In this document: one piece after another, positions 35,551-42,689 of the stretch
Position numbering within the stretch: the stretch's first letter is position 1
Layout: the number at the start of each line of letters is the position of its first letter
Origin: Marmoricola sp. URHB0036
GTDB lineage: Bacteria > Actinomycetota > Actinomycetes > Propionibacteriales > Nocardioidaceae
Direction of reading: 5' to 3'
NCBI RefSeq assembly: GCF_000426045.1
Contig: NZ_AUEP01000003.1
Coordinates: 248,001-312,000 of the forward strand
DNA length: 64,000 bases
Position numbers and translations under genes: made by a program
Notes under the pieces: generated by a model
Database searches by the model: none
Seen by the model: only the letters and a program-made list of their open reading frames with translations
Told to the model about the DNA's origin: nothing

Positions 35551-36030
35551 TCACGAACGCTTGTCTTCGTCACGCGATGGAGCCGGCGACGAGGACGAGG
35601 CGACGATGCGGGCCAACAGCGCGCGGAGCTGGCGTGCTTCCGTGGAGGACAGATCGGCTAGCAGCTCGCGCTCGGCCCGGTCGCTGGCGGCTTTGGCGTC
35701 CTTGAGCGCCCGCCGGCCTGCGCTGGTGAGGACGACGACATTGCGGCGGCGGTCTGCCGGGTCCGGTTGCCGCGACAGCAGGCCCTTGCCCTCCAGCCCG
35801 TCGAGGAGCCCGACCATCGTCGTTCGATCGACCCCGAGGCGACCTGCCGCCTGCTGCTGCGACTCGGGCTCCCGGCCGTCCAGGAGAAGCAGGACCGAGA
35901 GCTCGCGGACGTTCACGGCACCGCGCGCCAGGTGCACGCTGTGCAGCTCCTCCAGCTCGAAGAACGCGTGCTTGAGCAGGTACCCAAGCCGTGCGCGCAG
36001 CTGCGGTCCGGGTCCGTCGTCGCTGTCCAC
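35551..36030 (-). CDS. MarR family transcriptional regulator
   Basis: A 159-residue winged-helix regulator. The recognition region is QQQAAGRLGVDRTTMVGLLDGLE and the wing is RQPDPADRRRNVVVLT, flanked by dimerisation helices. The GTG start has TACGCT (36037-36042) 6 nt upstream and is likely leaderless. It is divergent from an epimerase gene, with an almost perfect palindrome between them, the usual MarR autoregulation layout. Confidence 0.92.
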   Translation of the reverse strand: MDSDDGPGPQLRARLGYLLKHAFFELEELHSVHLARGAVNVRELSVLLLLDGREPESQQQAAGRLGVDRTTMVGLLDGLEGKGLLSRQPDPADRRRNVVVLTSAGRRALKDAKAASDRAERELLADLSSTEARQLRALLARIVASSSSPAPSRDEDKRS

Positions 36031-36050
36031 ACCGGAAGCGTACTGCTACG

Positions 36051-36077
36051 CTGATCGTCAGTAGGCCTGACAATCAG
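36051..36077. promoter_or_regulatory. Likely MarR operator
   Basis: CTGATCGTCA (36051-36060) and TGACAATCAG (36068-36077) form a 10-bp inverted repeat with one mismatch, 7-nt centre, between the divergent MarR and epimerase genes. Confidence 0.7.
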
Positions 36078-36091
36078 TGAAAGGGATGATC

Positions 36092-36910
36092 ATGAGCACT
36101 GTGCTGATCACTGGCACCACCGGACTCGTCGGCTCGCGGCTGCTACCCCGGCTGATCGCCGACGGGCACGACTGCCGGGCCTTGGTTCGCAGCGACCGGC
36201 CGGTGCGGGCCGATGCCACGCCCGTGCGGGCAGACCTGGACGATCCGAACAGCCTCGTAGCAGCGGTCCAGGGAGTCGACGCGGTGGTGCACCTCGCTGC
36301 GCTCTTCCGCACCGACGATGAGGACGCGATCTGGAGAGCCAACCTCGACGGCACGCGCAACCTCATCGACGCCGTCACAGCCCATGCTCCTCGCGCTCGA
36401 TTCGTGATGGCCAGCACCGGCAACGTCTACGACCAGGACCAAGCCCGACCCGGCCGGGAGAGCGACACCTGCAGCCCCACAGCGGCCTACCCAGCCAGCA
36501 AGGTGGCCGCCGAGGCACTGCTCCGCGCCAGCGGCCTGACCTGGTCGGTGCTGCGGCTGCCGTTCGTGTACGGCGATGGTGACGGGCATCTGGCTTCGAT
36601 GCCTGCCCTGGCGACCCGGTTCGGCCTCCATCCCGCGCACACCTACTCCGTCGCCCACCACCGCGACGTGGCGGTCGCTGTGCGTCTGGCGCTCAGTGGA
36701 GCGCTCGACGGCCACATCGCGAATGTGACCGACGACGCCCCCGTCACGGTCTTCGACATGGCCCGCCTCGCCGGCACACCGATCGACGGATCTGCACAAC
36801 CCCTGGCCAACCCCTGGGCCGGGCGCATGGACTCCTCCTTCCTGCGAGGGCTGGGGTTCCGACCCTCGGTCCCGACGATCTGGGAGGCAGCCGCCGACGA
36901 GATCCTCTGA
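36092..36910 (+). CDS. NAD-dependent epimerase/dehydratase family protein
   Basis: A 272-residue extended short-chain dehydrogenase: N-terminal GTTGLVGSRL dinucleotide motif, the DAVVHLAAL strand, a Ser/Thr-rich MASTGNVYD stretch, and AYPASKVAAE in place of the usual YxxxK (the Tyr and Lys are spaced three apart). AAAGGG precedes the ATG at 36092; an ATG two codons upstream is also possible. It is probably repressed by the divergent MarR. Substrate unknown. Confidence 0.88.
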   Translation: MSTVLITGTTGLVGSRLLPRLIADGHDCRALVRSDRPVRADATPVRADLDDPNSLVAAVQGVDAVVHLAALFRTDDEDAIWRANLDGTRNLIDAVTAHAPRARFVMASTGNVYDQDQARPGRESDTCSPTAAYPASKVAAEALLRASGLTWSVLRLPFVYGDGDGHLASMPALATRFGLHPAHTYSVAHHRDVAVAVRLALSGALDGHIANVTDDAPVTVFDMARLAGTPIDGSAQPLANPWAGRMDSSFLRGLGFRPSVPTIWEAAADEIL

Positions 36911-37057
36911 CCGCCCGACAGGCGTTCAGCCCGGCCAGGACGTGGCGCGCACGGCTTTCGGTGTTGTCCGACATGCCTGGCTCGATGGGGTTACCGTCAA
37001 GCACAGCTCAGAAGCCCTGGCGGAGCGCGTCCGGGGCCACGATTCGGGGGACTCCTG

Positions 37058-37225
37058 TTGAAGAACAATCCGGCAGGCTGGTACCGAAACCTCGACGATC
37101 GGCGACAGCACGGTTACTGGGATGGCGACGACTGGGTTGATCCCCATGACCTGGCGCCACCCGGTGACGCTCCCGAAGACCCCCCGGAGAACGTGGTCGA
37201 CGACGAAAGCACGAATGCTCCGTGA
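37058..37225 (+). CDS. DUF2510 mini-protein
   Basis: A 55-residue ORF starting at TTG, 6 nt after GGGGGA. The N-terminal half is a clear DUF2510 motif, PAGWYRNLDDRRQHGYWDGD followed by DW. DUF2510 usually caps the N-terminus of actinobacterial membrane proteins. Here it stands alone with an acidic, Pro-rich tail and no helix. It could be a genuine small protein or the remnant of a longer one that lost its membrane part. Confidence 0.6.
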   Translation: MKNNPAGWYRNLDDRRQHGYWDGDDWVDPHDLAPPGDAPEDPPENVVDDESTNAP

Positions 37226-37257
37226 GGTAGCCCCTCTCGCCTCGAGTCCGCTACAGC

Positions 37258-37668
37258 TCAGTTGATGATCTCGCCACGCTCATCGGCGAGGATCGCCGCC
37301 AGCCGGTCGCGCCAGGCCTGGAGGGCCTCGGGGGTGAGCCGGGTCCAGTCGGTCACCTCGTCGACGACCCGGAGCGGGTGCTGGCTGCGGTAGGACCTGG
37401 TGGGGTTGCCGGGGAACTTCTTGTCGGTCACGTTCGGGTCGTTCTCGAAGGCGCCTGTCGGTTCGACGGCGTACACCCGTGGAGCACCGTCGCCCGCGGC
37501 GAGCTCCGCGGCGAGGCCGGCCCCGTCGACCAGCGCGGTGAAGTAGATGTGGTTCATCACGACCTCGGGCCGGTAGTTCGACCGGTTGCCTGCCGTGAGG
37601 AGATCGCCCACCCGAAGATCGGCCTTGGTGCCGTGGAAGAACGGTCCCTCGTCCAGCACGTCGCTCAC
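37258..37668 (-). CDS. arr: Rifamycin ADP-ribosyltransferase
   Basis: Inactivates rifamycins by transferring ADP-ribose from NAD to the C23 hydroxyl. The 136 residues match the compact Arr family: FFHGTKADLRVGDLL with the NAD-binding His, NHIYFTALVDGAGLAAELA, YAVEPTGAFENDPNVTDKKF and NPTRSYRS. The GTG at 37668 is chosen because TAGGCT (37675-37680) ends 6 nt upstream (leaderless); a GTG two codons earlier abuts that hexamer. It lies 31 nt downstream of an ECF sigma gene on the same strand, with its own promoter. Confidence 0.93.
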   Translation of the reverse strand: MSDVLDEGPFFHGTKADLRVGDLLTAGNRSNYRPEVVMNHIYFTALVDGAGLAAELAAGDGAPRVYAVEPTGAFENDPNVTDKKFPGNPTRSYRSQHPLRVVDEVTDWTRLTPEALQAWRDRLAAILADERGEIIN

Positions 37669-37699
37669 CGCCACAGCCTACGGGGACACCAACGCTGGA

Positions 37700-38992
37700 T
37701 CAGGTCGGCTTGGACGCGCGCGCCAGGTTCAGTTCGGCCCGACGGTGCAGGAGGGCGCGCTCGCTCTCGTTCCTGGTGCGCGCGGCCGCCTCCGTGAACG
37801 ACTGGCTTGCCTGCCCGTGCAGCCCGGCCCGCTCGAGGAGGTCTCCGTGCACGCTCGCCACGAGGGAGGAGTCACCGAGCTCGCCTGCGTCGATCCCCTC
37901 CAGTACGGCGAGCCCGGCATCGGGACCGAAGGCCCGTCCATGTGCCACGGCCCGGTTCACCTCGACGACCGGGCCCGGCGCGGCGTCGGCCAGGACGTCG
38001 TACAGGGCTGCGATCCGGCGCCAGTTCGTGTCCTCGGCACGCGCGGCACGGGCGTGCTGGGAGGCGATCGAGGCCTGCAAGAAGTACTTCCCGACCGGCT
38101 TCCCGCGCGCGGCCAGCTGCTCGGCCTGCGTCAAGGCGGCCAGCCCGCGCCGGATCAGCAGCTGGTCCCAACGCGTCCGGTCCTGCGCCTCCAGCAGGAC
38201 CGGTGCACCGTGCTCGTCGAGCCGGGCGGCCATGCGCGAGCCCTGGATCTCCAGCAGCGCCTGAAGTCCGAGCACCTCCGGGTCCTCGGGGGCGAGGGCG
38301 GCGAGCATGCGCGCGAGCCTCATCGCCTCGCTCGCCAGGTCGGGACGCATCCAGTCCTCACCAGCGGTGGCGGTGTAGCCCTCGTTGAAGATCAGGTAGA
38401 TCACGGCCATCACGTCGTCGAGGCGTCGCGTCCGATCCGGCCCGGAGGGCAGCTCGAACTCGGGGTGAGCGGCCGACAGCGTCTTCTTGGCTCGCGAGAT
38501 GCGCTGCCCCATGGCGGACTCGGAGGTCAGGAACCCGCGGGCGATCTCGGCGGTGGTGAGCCCCCCGACCAGGCGCAGCGTCAGTGCCGCCCGGGACTCG
38601 GCGGTCAGGGACGGGTGGCAGGACAGGAAGATGAGCCGCAGGACGTCGTCCTCGATGTAGTCGACCTGGCTGTCGAGGTCTGGCATCTCGTCCTCCTCCC
38701 CGCCACGCGCATGTGCCACCTCGGCGACCTTGCGGCGCAGGGTGTCGGAGCGTCGGAAGTGGTCGATGCCGCGTCGTTTCGCGGTGGTCATCAGCCACGC
38801 GCCCGGATTCTCGGGTACGCCGGTGGAGGGCCACTGCTCGAGCGCCGCCACGAGTGCGTCCTGCGCCAGGTCCTCGGCGAGGTCCAGATCCCGGGTCATC
38901 CGGGTGAGAGCGCCGACGAGGCGGGCCGACTCGGCCCGCCACGCGGCGTAGACGGCCTCGATCGGGCCGCTCGGTCTCGTCTCTGCCGGCAC
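37700..38992 (-). CDS. ECF42-type RNA polymerase sigma factor with C-terminal extension
   Basis: A 430-residue sigma factor. The N-terminal sigma-2 (DLDLAEDLAQDALVAALEQW) and sigma-4 (GLTTAEIARGFLTSESAMGQ) regions fill the first 175 residues. The remaining 250 form the DUF6596/TPR-like extension typical of ECF42, which takes the place of an anti-sigma factor. These sigmas are almost always next to DGPF/YciI proteins, and one lies 23 nt upstream. Its targets are probably that gene and itself. Confidence 0.92.
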   Translation of the reverse strand: MPAETRPSGPIEAVYAAWRAESARLVGALTRMTRDLDLAEDLAQDALVAALEQWPSTGVPENPGAWLMTTAKRRGIDHFRRSDTLRRKVAEVAHARGGEEDEMPDLDSQVDYIEDDVLRLIFLSCHPSLTAESRAALTLRLVGGLTTAEIARGFLTSESAMGQRISRAKKTLSAAHPEFELPSGPDRTRRLDDVMAVIYLIFNEGYTATAGEDWMRPDLASEAMRLARMLAALAPEDPEVLGLQALLEIQGSRMAARLDEHGAPVLLEAQDRTRWDQLLIRRGLAALTQAEQLAARGKPVGKYFLQASIASQHARAARAEDTNWRRIAALYDVLADAAPGPVVEVNRAVAHGRAFGPDAGLAVLEGIDAGELGDSSLVASVHGDLLERAGLHGQASQSFTEAAARTRNESERALLHRRAELNLARASKPT

Positions 38993-39015
38993 CAGGCCAG
39001 CGTAGTGAGACCTGT

Positions 39016-39390
39016 TCAGTCGCCAGGGGCCTCGGGGCCGTCGGAGATCTGGCGCAGGGTCGAGATCACGGTGACCTCGGGCCAGTACTTCGCGTGCAGC
39101 GCGGCGAACTCCTGCTGGTCGGCCACGGCGTCCTCGAGGGTGTCGTACTGCATGATGGCCCAGCCGCCGACGACCTCCTTGGCCTCGGCGTACGGTCCGT
39201 CGACCCGGCTGACCTCGCCCTTGCGGACCACGAAGTTGACGGCGTCCTCGGTCCCGTAGAGACCGCCGCCGTCGAGGAACACACCCTTCTCGGCCTGTCC
39301 GGCGATGTAGGTGTCCATCGCCTCGAACAGCTCCTTGGGCGGCGTACCGACGCCCTCTTCCATCCTCACGAATCCCATGAAACGCGGCAT
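39016..39390 (-). CDS. DGPF/YciI-family protein linked to ECF42
   Basis: A 124-residue ferredoxin-like fold protein. The family signature appears as VDGPYAEAKEVVGGW, with Tyr in the place of the usual Phe of DGPF. The ATG at 39390 follows AGGAG. It is the first gene of a pair with the ECF42 sigma factor and is the usual target and partner of that sigma group; its biochemical role is not known. Confidence 0.9.
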   Translation of the reverse strand: MPRFMGFVRMEEGVGTPPKELFEAMDTYIAGQAEKGVFLDGGGLYGTEDAVNFVVRKGEVSRVDGPYAEAKEVVGGWAIMQYDTLEDAVADQQEFAALHAKYWPEVTVISTLRQISDGPEAPGD

Positions 39391-39487
39391 CTCGATCACT
39401 CCTACTGGTTGCCGGTGGCTTGCTTGTCGCACGTACGTCGAACGGCGGCCGGGTGTTTCGACATCGGCCCTCGAACTTTCTTCGCCG

Positions 39488-40234
39488 TCACCCCGGGGGG
39501 AGCGCCGACCGATCGTTCAGGTGCCGGACGAAGAACCTGGCCGCGTCCTCACCTGCGAACTGTGGCACGCCCGTGTGACCGCCCAGGTTGGCCTGGAGCG
39601 TCTTCTCGCGGGAGCCGAAGGCGTCGAACAGGTCCAGTGCCAGCTGGCGGTCGTTTCCTTCGTCGTCCCACTGCAGCAGGACGTGTAGCGGGGTCGTCAC
39701 CTGACGGGCTTCGTCGAACATGACCCGGGGGACGAAGCTGCCGGCGAAGAGGCCGGCGGCCACGATGCGGGGTTCGACGAGCGCCAGCCGGACACCGATG
39801 GCGATCACGCCGCCCGAGTACGCGACCGGCCCGCGGATCTCTGGCAGTGCCAGCAGCGCGTCGAGGGCGGTCCGCCATTCCGGCACCGCTCGCTCGACCA
39901 GTGGGAGGACCAAGCGGTCGACGATCTCGTCGACCGGCTCTCCGGCCGCCATCGCCCGGCGCAGATCTGCTCGTGCCTGGTCGGCGTCGGCTGACCGGGG
40001 GCGGTCACCGCTCCCGGGGAGCTCGATGGTGGCAGCAGCGAAGCCGTCGGCCGCGGAGCGTCGGGCTCGCGCCGCCAGCCGGGGGTACATCTGGCGTAGT
40101 CCGCCAGGGTGCCCCAGCAGGATCAGCGGCGCTGGTGCCGATGGGGGAGTCCACAGGATTCCGGGGATGTCGCCGAGGGTGAACTCACGTTCGAGGATGC
40201 CGTCATCGAGGCGGCTTTCGGTGATGAAGTGCAT
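39488..40234 (-). CDS. Alpha/beta hydrolase (dienelactone hydrolase-like)
   Basis: A 248-residue alpha/beta hydrolase. The oxyanion region is LLGHPGGLRQM, the nucleophile Ser is in VAYSGGV, a candidate acid is in QWDDEG and the base His is in LGGHTGVP. The nucleophile elbow lacks the first Gly of GxSxG. The ATG at 40234 follows GAAAGG. The usual substrates of such proteins are small esters or lactones. A 16-codon ORF with a strong ribosome binding site precedes it by 47 nt. Confidence 0.85.
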   Translation of the reverse strand: MHFITESRLDDGILEREFTLGDIPGILWTPPSAPAPLILLGHPGGLRQMYPRLAARARRSAADGFAAATIELPGSGDRPRSADADQARADLRRAMAAGEPVDEIVDRLVLPLVERAVPEWRTALDALLALPEIRGPVAYSGGVIAIGVRLALVEPRIVAAGLFAGSFVPRVMFDEARQVTTPLHVLLQWDDEGNDRQLALDLFDAFGSREKTLQANLGGHTGVPQFAGEDAARFFVRHLNDRSALPPG

Positions 40235-40281
40235 GGTCGTGCCTTTCGGGAGTGCTCGTGTGTACGGCGCTCCCGGACGAC

Positions 40282-40332
40282 CTACCGCCCGACCGTGGCT
40301 CCGCAGAGGAGCACCCACGTCGAATCGTTCAC
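40282..40332 (-). CDS. Possible leader peptide (16 codons)
   Basis: A GTG-initiated ORF, MNDSTWVLLCGATVGR, preceded by the ideal ribosome binding site AGGAGGTG at 6-nt spacing. It ends 47 nt before the hydrolase gene. It could be a translated leader controlling that gene, or the remnant of a longer gene. No terminator-like structure is obvious between the two. Confidence 0.3.
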   Translation of the reverse strand: MNDSTWVLLCGATVGR

Positions 40333-40453
40333 GGGTACCACCTCCTCGCTGTCGTGCACGGGCTCGAGAAGACTAGCAACGCTCGTCGCGGTCCGGGTGG
40401 GTTGTCTCGCAGCGTGCGGTGAGTCAGGTCGTCGGACAGGATCTGAGGTTCCG

Positions 40454-40837
40454 TCAGCGTCCCGTGAGGAGCAGGGCCAGCTGCGACTCGATCTGCTGGA
40501 CCGACACTTCTTCGAGGGGCTGATCGAAGGCCCAGCGGTGACCGGATGGGTCCAGGACCTCCCCGGTGCGCACGCCCCAGAACGCATTCCAGACCTCGAC
40601 GCTGACCGTCGCCCCGGCCCCCAGAGCTGTGGCCATGGCCGCGACGGCGTCCTCGACCGTCAGCCGGTAGGCGCCCACCGACGTACCGTTCATCGACGGG
40701 GTCGCCAGGCCGGTTCCGGGGAGCGGTTCGGCCAGGGCGACAGGCAGTCCACGCACGTCGAGATCGACGGTCGCGATGGTTCCGTCCGGCAATCGGAGGA
40801 TGCGGGTGACGCTGGCGCCCCGTGCCTCTTGGTACCG
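40454..40837 (-). pseudogene. VOC (glyoxalase-like) gene missing its 5' end
   Basis: About 128 residues of a PhnB-like VOC protein can be read: GASVTRILRLPDGTI, TPSMNGTSVGAYRLTVEDAV, WNAFWGVRTGEVLDPSGHRW and a standard C-terminus. The family's N-terminal strand and helix, with the start codon, are absent. Upstream the frame runs into the neighbouring DUF4440 gene in another frame. No ATG, GTG or TTG with a ribosome site opens this frame at a sensible place, so it is probably not translated as a normal protein. Confidence 0.65.
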
Positions 40838-41199
40838 ACTTCGGTCCCCTGGTGGTAGAGCGCACGCCAGTCGCCGTTGACCAGTTGCCAGATCGTGGCG
40901 CGACGCGAGGTTCGGTCGCGCTGTCGGAGGCGGTAGGTGACGAGGTAGGTGTCGGCGCTCAGGGGCCGGCAGGCGAAGTCGTCGGTGGACCACTCGTCCG
41001 GAGCCGCCACGGCGTAGCGCGTTTCCAGGGTCGACCAGACGAACGCTCGGTCATAGCGCGCCCCGGAGGCGCCGACCTCCCAGAAGTCCTCGGTCGTCAT
41101 GGCCTCGAAGTCGGCCCGGCTCGTGCCTCTCTCGGTGCGGTGAAAGAGCGGTTCCAAAGCCTGCAGCTCGCTGGTCACGGCGACCAGGTCGTGGTCCAT
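40690..41199 (-). CDS. DUF4440/NTF2-like protein with out-of-frame tail
   Basis: A 169-residue ORF whose first 122 residues are a typical DUF4440 (NTF2-like) domain, ending in WRALYHQGTEV where members of this family stop. The last 47 residues are Ser/Pro/Arg-rich and are the VOC gene read in the wrong frame. A deletion or fusion thus removed the native stop. The start is well supported by GGGAGGAC before the ATG. The domain part may still fold and work. Confidence 0.75.
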   Translation of the reverse strand: MDHDLVAVTSELQALEPLFHRTERGTSRADFEAMTTEDFWEVGASGARYDRAFVWSTLETRYAVAAPDEWSTDDFACRPLSADTYLVTYRLRQRDRTSRRATIWQLVNGDWRALYHQGTEVGTKRHGAPASPASSDCRTEPSRPSISTCVDCLSPWPNRSPEPAWRPRR

Positions 41200-41343
41200 G
41201 GCGTCCTCCCTGTTCCGTCGTCGAGCACGGGCACCTTCATACCTCGATCTAGTCCACTCGCCGGCAATCGGACGCCGTGCTGGTGGTTCGCCGAGTGGCC
41301 ATCGATAGTGAAGCGGACCCCGCTCCTCACGAAGGGGGCTCTC

Positions 41344-42240
41344 ATGCCCGCTCGCAGCACGCTGTCCCGGTTCGCCGTCGTCACCGTCGGGGGAGTGCTG
41401 GCGGCGCTGACGCCTTGGTCGTCCGCTTCGGCTGCCGTGCAGTGCGGCGCAGTGCTGACCAGCAACACCACGCTGACCAGCAACCTGACCTGCGATGCGT
41501 CCGGCGACGGGCTGAGCATCGGCGCCGACGGCGTGACGCTGAACCTCAACGGGCACACCATCACCGGGCCCGGCGCCTATGCGACGCCGTACGCCGGAGT
41601 CCGGGCGGCCGGCCACACGAAGGTGCGGATCACCAACGGCAGGATCACCGGCTTCCAGTCTGCGGTCGTCCTCGACGAGTCGACCCTGGCCGTGGTGAGC
41701 AAGCTCAACGCCTACGGAAACGACCAGGGCATCAACCTCGCGGGAGGTGGCGGTCACGTCGTGGAGAAGAACGTGCTGCACGGCAACGGCCGCGACGCCG
41801 TCACCCTGGGCCTCAGCTCGCACAACCGGGTGCGGGGCAACGCGGTGGTCGGCAACACCTTCGGCATCTCGGTCACCGACGGCTCGACCGACAACGTGGT
41901 GGAGCTCAACGCGGTCAGCCGCAACGGCGACTTCGGCATCGCGGTCTTCGGGGAGGGTGCAGCCCGCAACCTCGTCCAGGCCAACGTCGTCGACCAGAGC
42001 ACCGGACAGGGCATCCAGGTCAACGCCGACGCGACCGACTCGCGCGTCGTCAAGAACTACGTCAGTCGCAGCGGGATCGACGGCATCCACGTCGACTCGG
42101 CGAGCACGACGATCACGCGGAACGACGCCCGGAAGAACACCGCACTCGGCATCAACGCGCCCGGGGCGATCGACGGTGGCGGCAACAAGGCCAAGGGCAA
42201 CGGCGACCCACTGCAGTGCGTGGGCGTGGCCTGCTCGTAG
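41344..42240 (+). CDS. Secreted right-handed beta-helix repeat protein
   Basis: A 298-residue exported protein. A Sec signal peptide of about 29 residues ending near ASA is followed by pectate-lyase-like parallel beta-helix turns rich in NxV/NxI steps (for example VVEKNVLHGNG, VRGNAVVGN, VELNAVSRNG, VQANVVDQS). A Cys lies near each end of the helix. No pectinase catalytic residues stand out, so it is probably a carbohydrate-binding or surface protein of the NosD/beta_helix type. ATG after GAAGGGGG. Confidence 0.85.
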   Translation: MPARSTLSRFAVVTVGGVLAALTPWSSASAAVQCGAVLTSNTTLTSNLTCDASGDGLSIGADGVTLNLNGHTITGPGAYATPYAGVRAAGHTKVRITNGRITGFQSAVVLDESTLAVVSKLNAYGNDQGINLAGGGGHVVEKNVLHGNGRDAVTLGLSSHNRVRGNAVVGNTFGISVTDGSTDNVVELNAVSRNGDFGIAVFGEGAARNLVQANVVDQSTGQGIQVNADATDSRVVKNYVSRSGIDGIHVDSASTTITRNDARKNTALGINAPGAIDGGGNKAKGNGDPLQCVGVACS

Positions 42241-42256
42241 GGCTCGCGCCTGACCT

Positions 42257-42655
42257 TCAGCTCGTGCGCGCTGCCCGCTGTCTGCTGGTGAGCCGGAGGA
42301 CGGCGCGCCACCCGAGCATGGTGAGCGCCAGGAACACCAGGGCGACGACGAGGAACCCGCCGGCGATGCCGCGTCCCGAGACGAGGCGCAGCACCATGCC
42401 GAGCACGTAGGTGACGGCCAGCACCAGCACACCTTCGGGCCAGGTCCGGGCCGTCGGTCGTCGGCGCAGGAGCACGCCAGCGTGCGCGAGTACGACGGAC
42501 AGCGCGAACGGCCAGACGATCGCGAGCACCACCCAGTCGGAGGTGCTCGACTCGTGGGTGGACTTGCCGGCCATCGCGAAGACCAGCACGCACACGAGAT
42601 CGGCGAGCAGGGGTACCAGCCGCCCAGCGGTGGGTCTTGACGCCTTCCCGGTCAC
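42257..42655 (-). CDS. DUF3054 family membrane protein
   Basis: A 132-residue integral membrane protein with four predicted helices. It matches the actinobacterial DUF3054 pattern (LLADLVCVLVFAMAGKSTHE, AIVWPFALSVVL, WPEGVLVLAVTYVLGMVLR, VFLALTMLGWRAV). Function unknown; often a stand-alone gene. It lies 34 nt downstream of the MFS gene on the same strand. Confidence 0.85.
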   Translation of the reverse strand: MTGKASRPTAGRLVPLLADLVCVLVFAMAGKSTHESSTSDWVVLAIVWPFALSVVLAHAGVLLRRRPTARTWPEGVLVLAVTYVLGMVLRLVSGRGIAGGFLVVALVFLALTMLGWRAVLRLTSRQRAARTS

Positions 42656-42689
42656 GCCGAGAAGGATCGCAGGACCGCGAGGCGACGCG

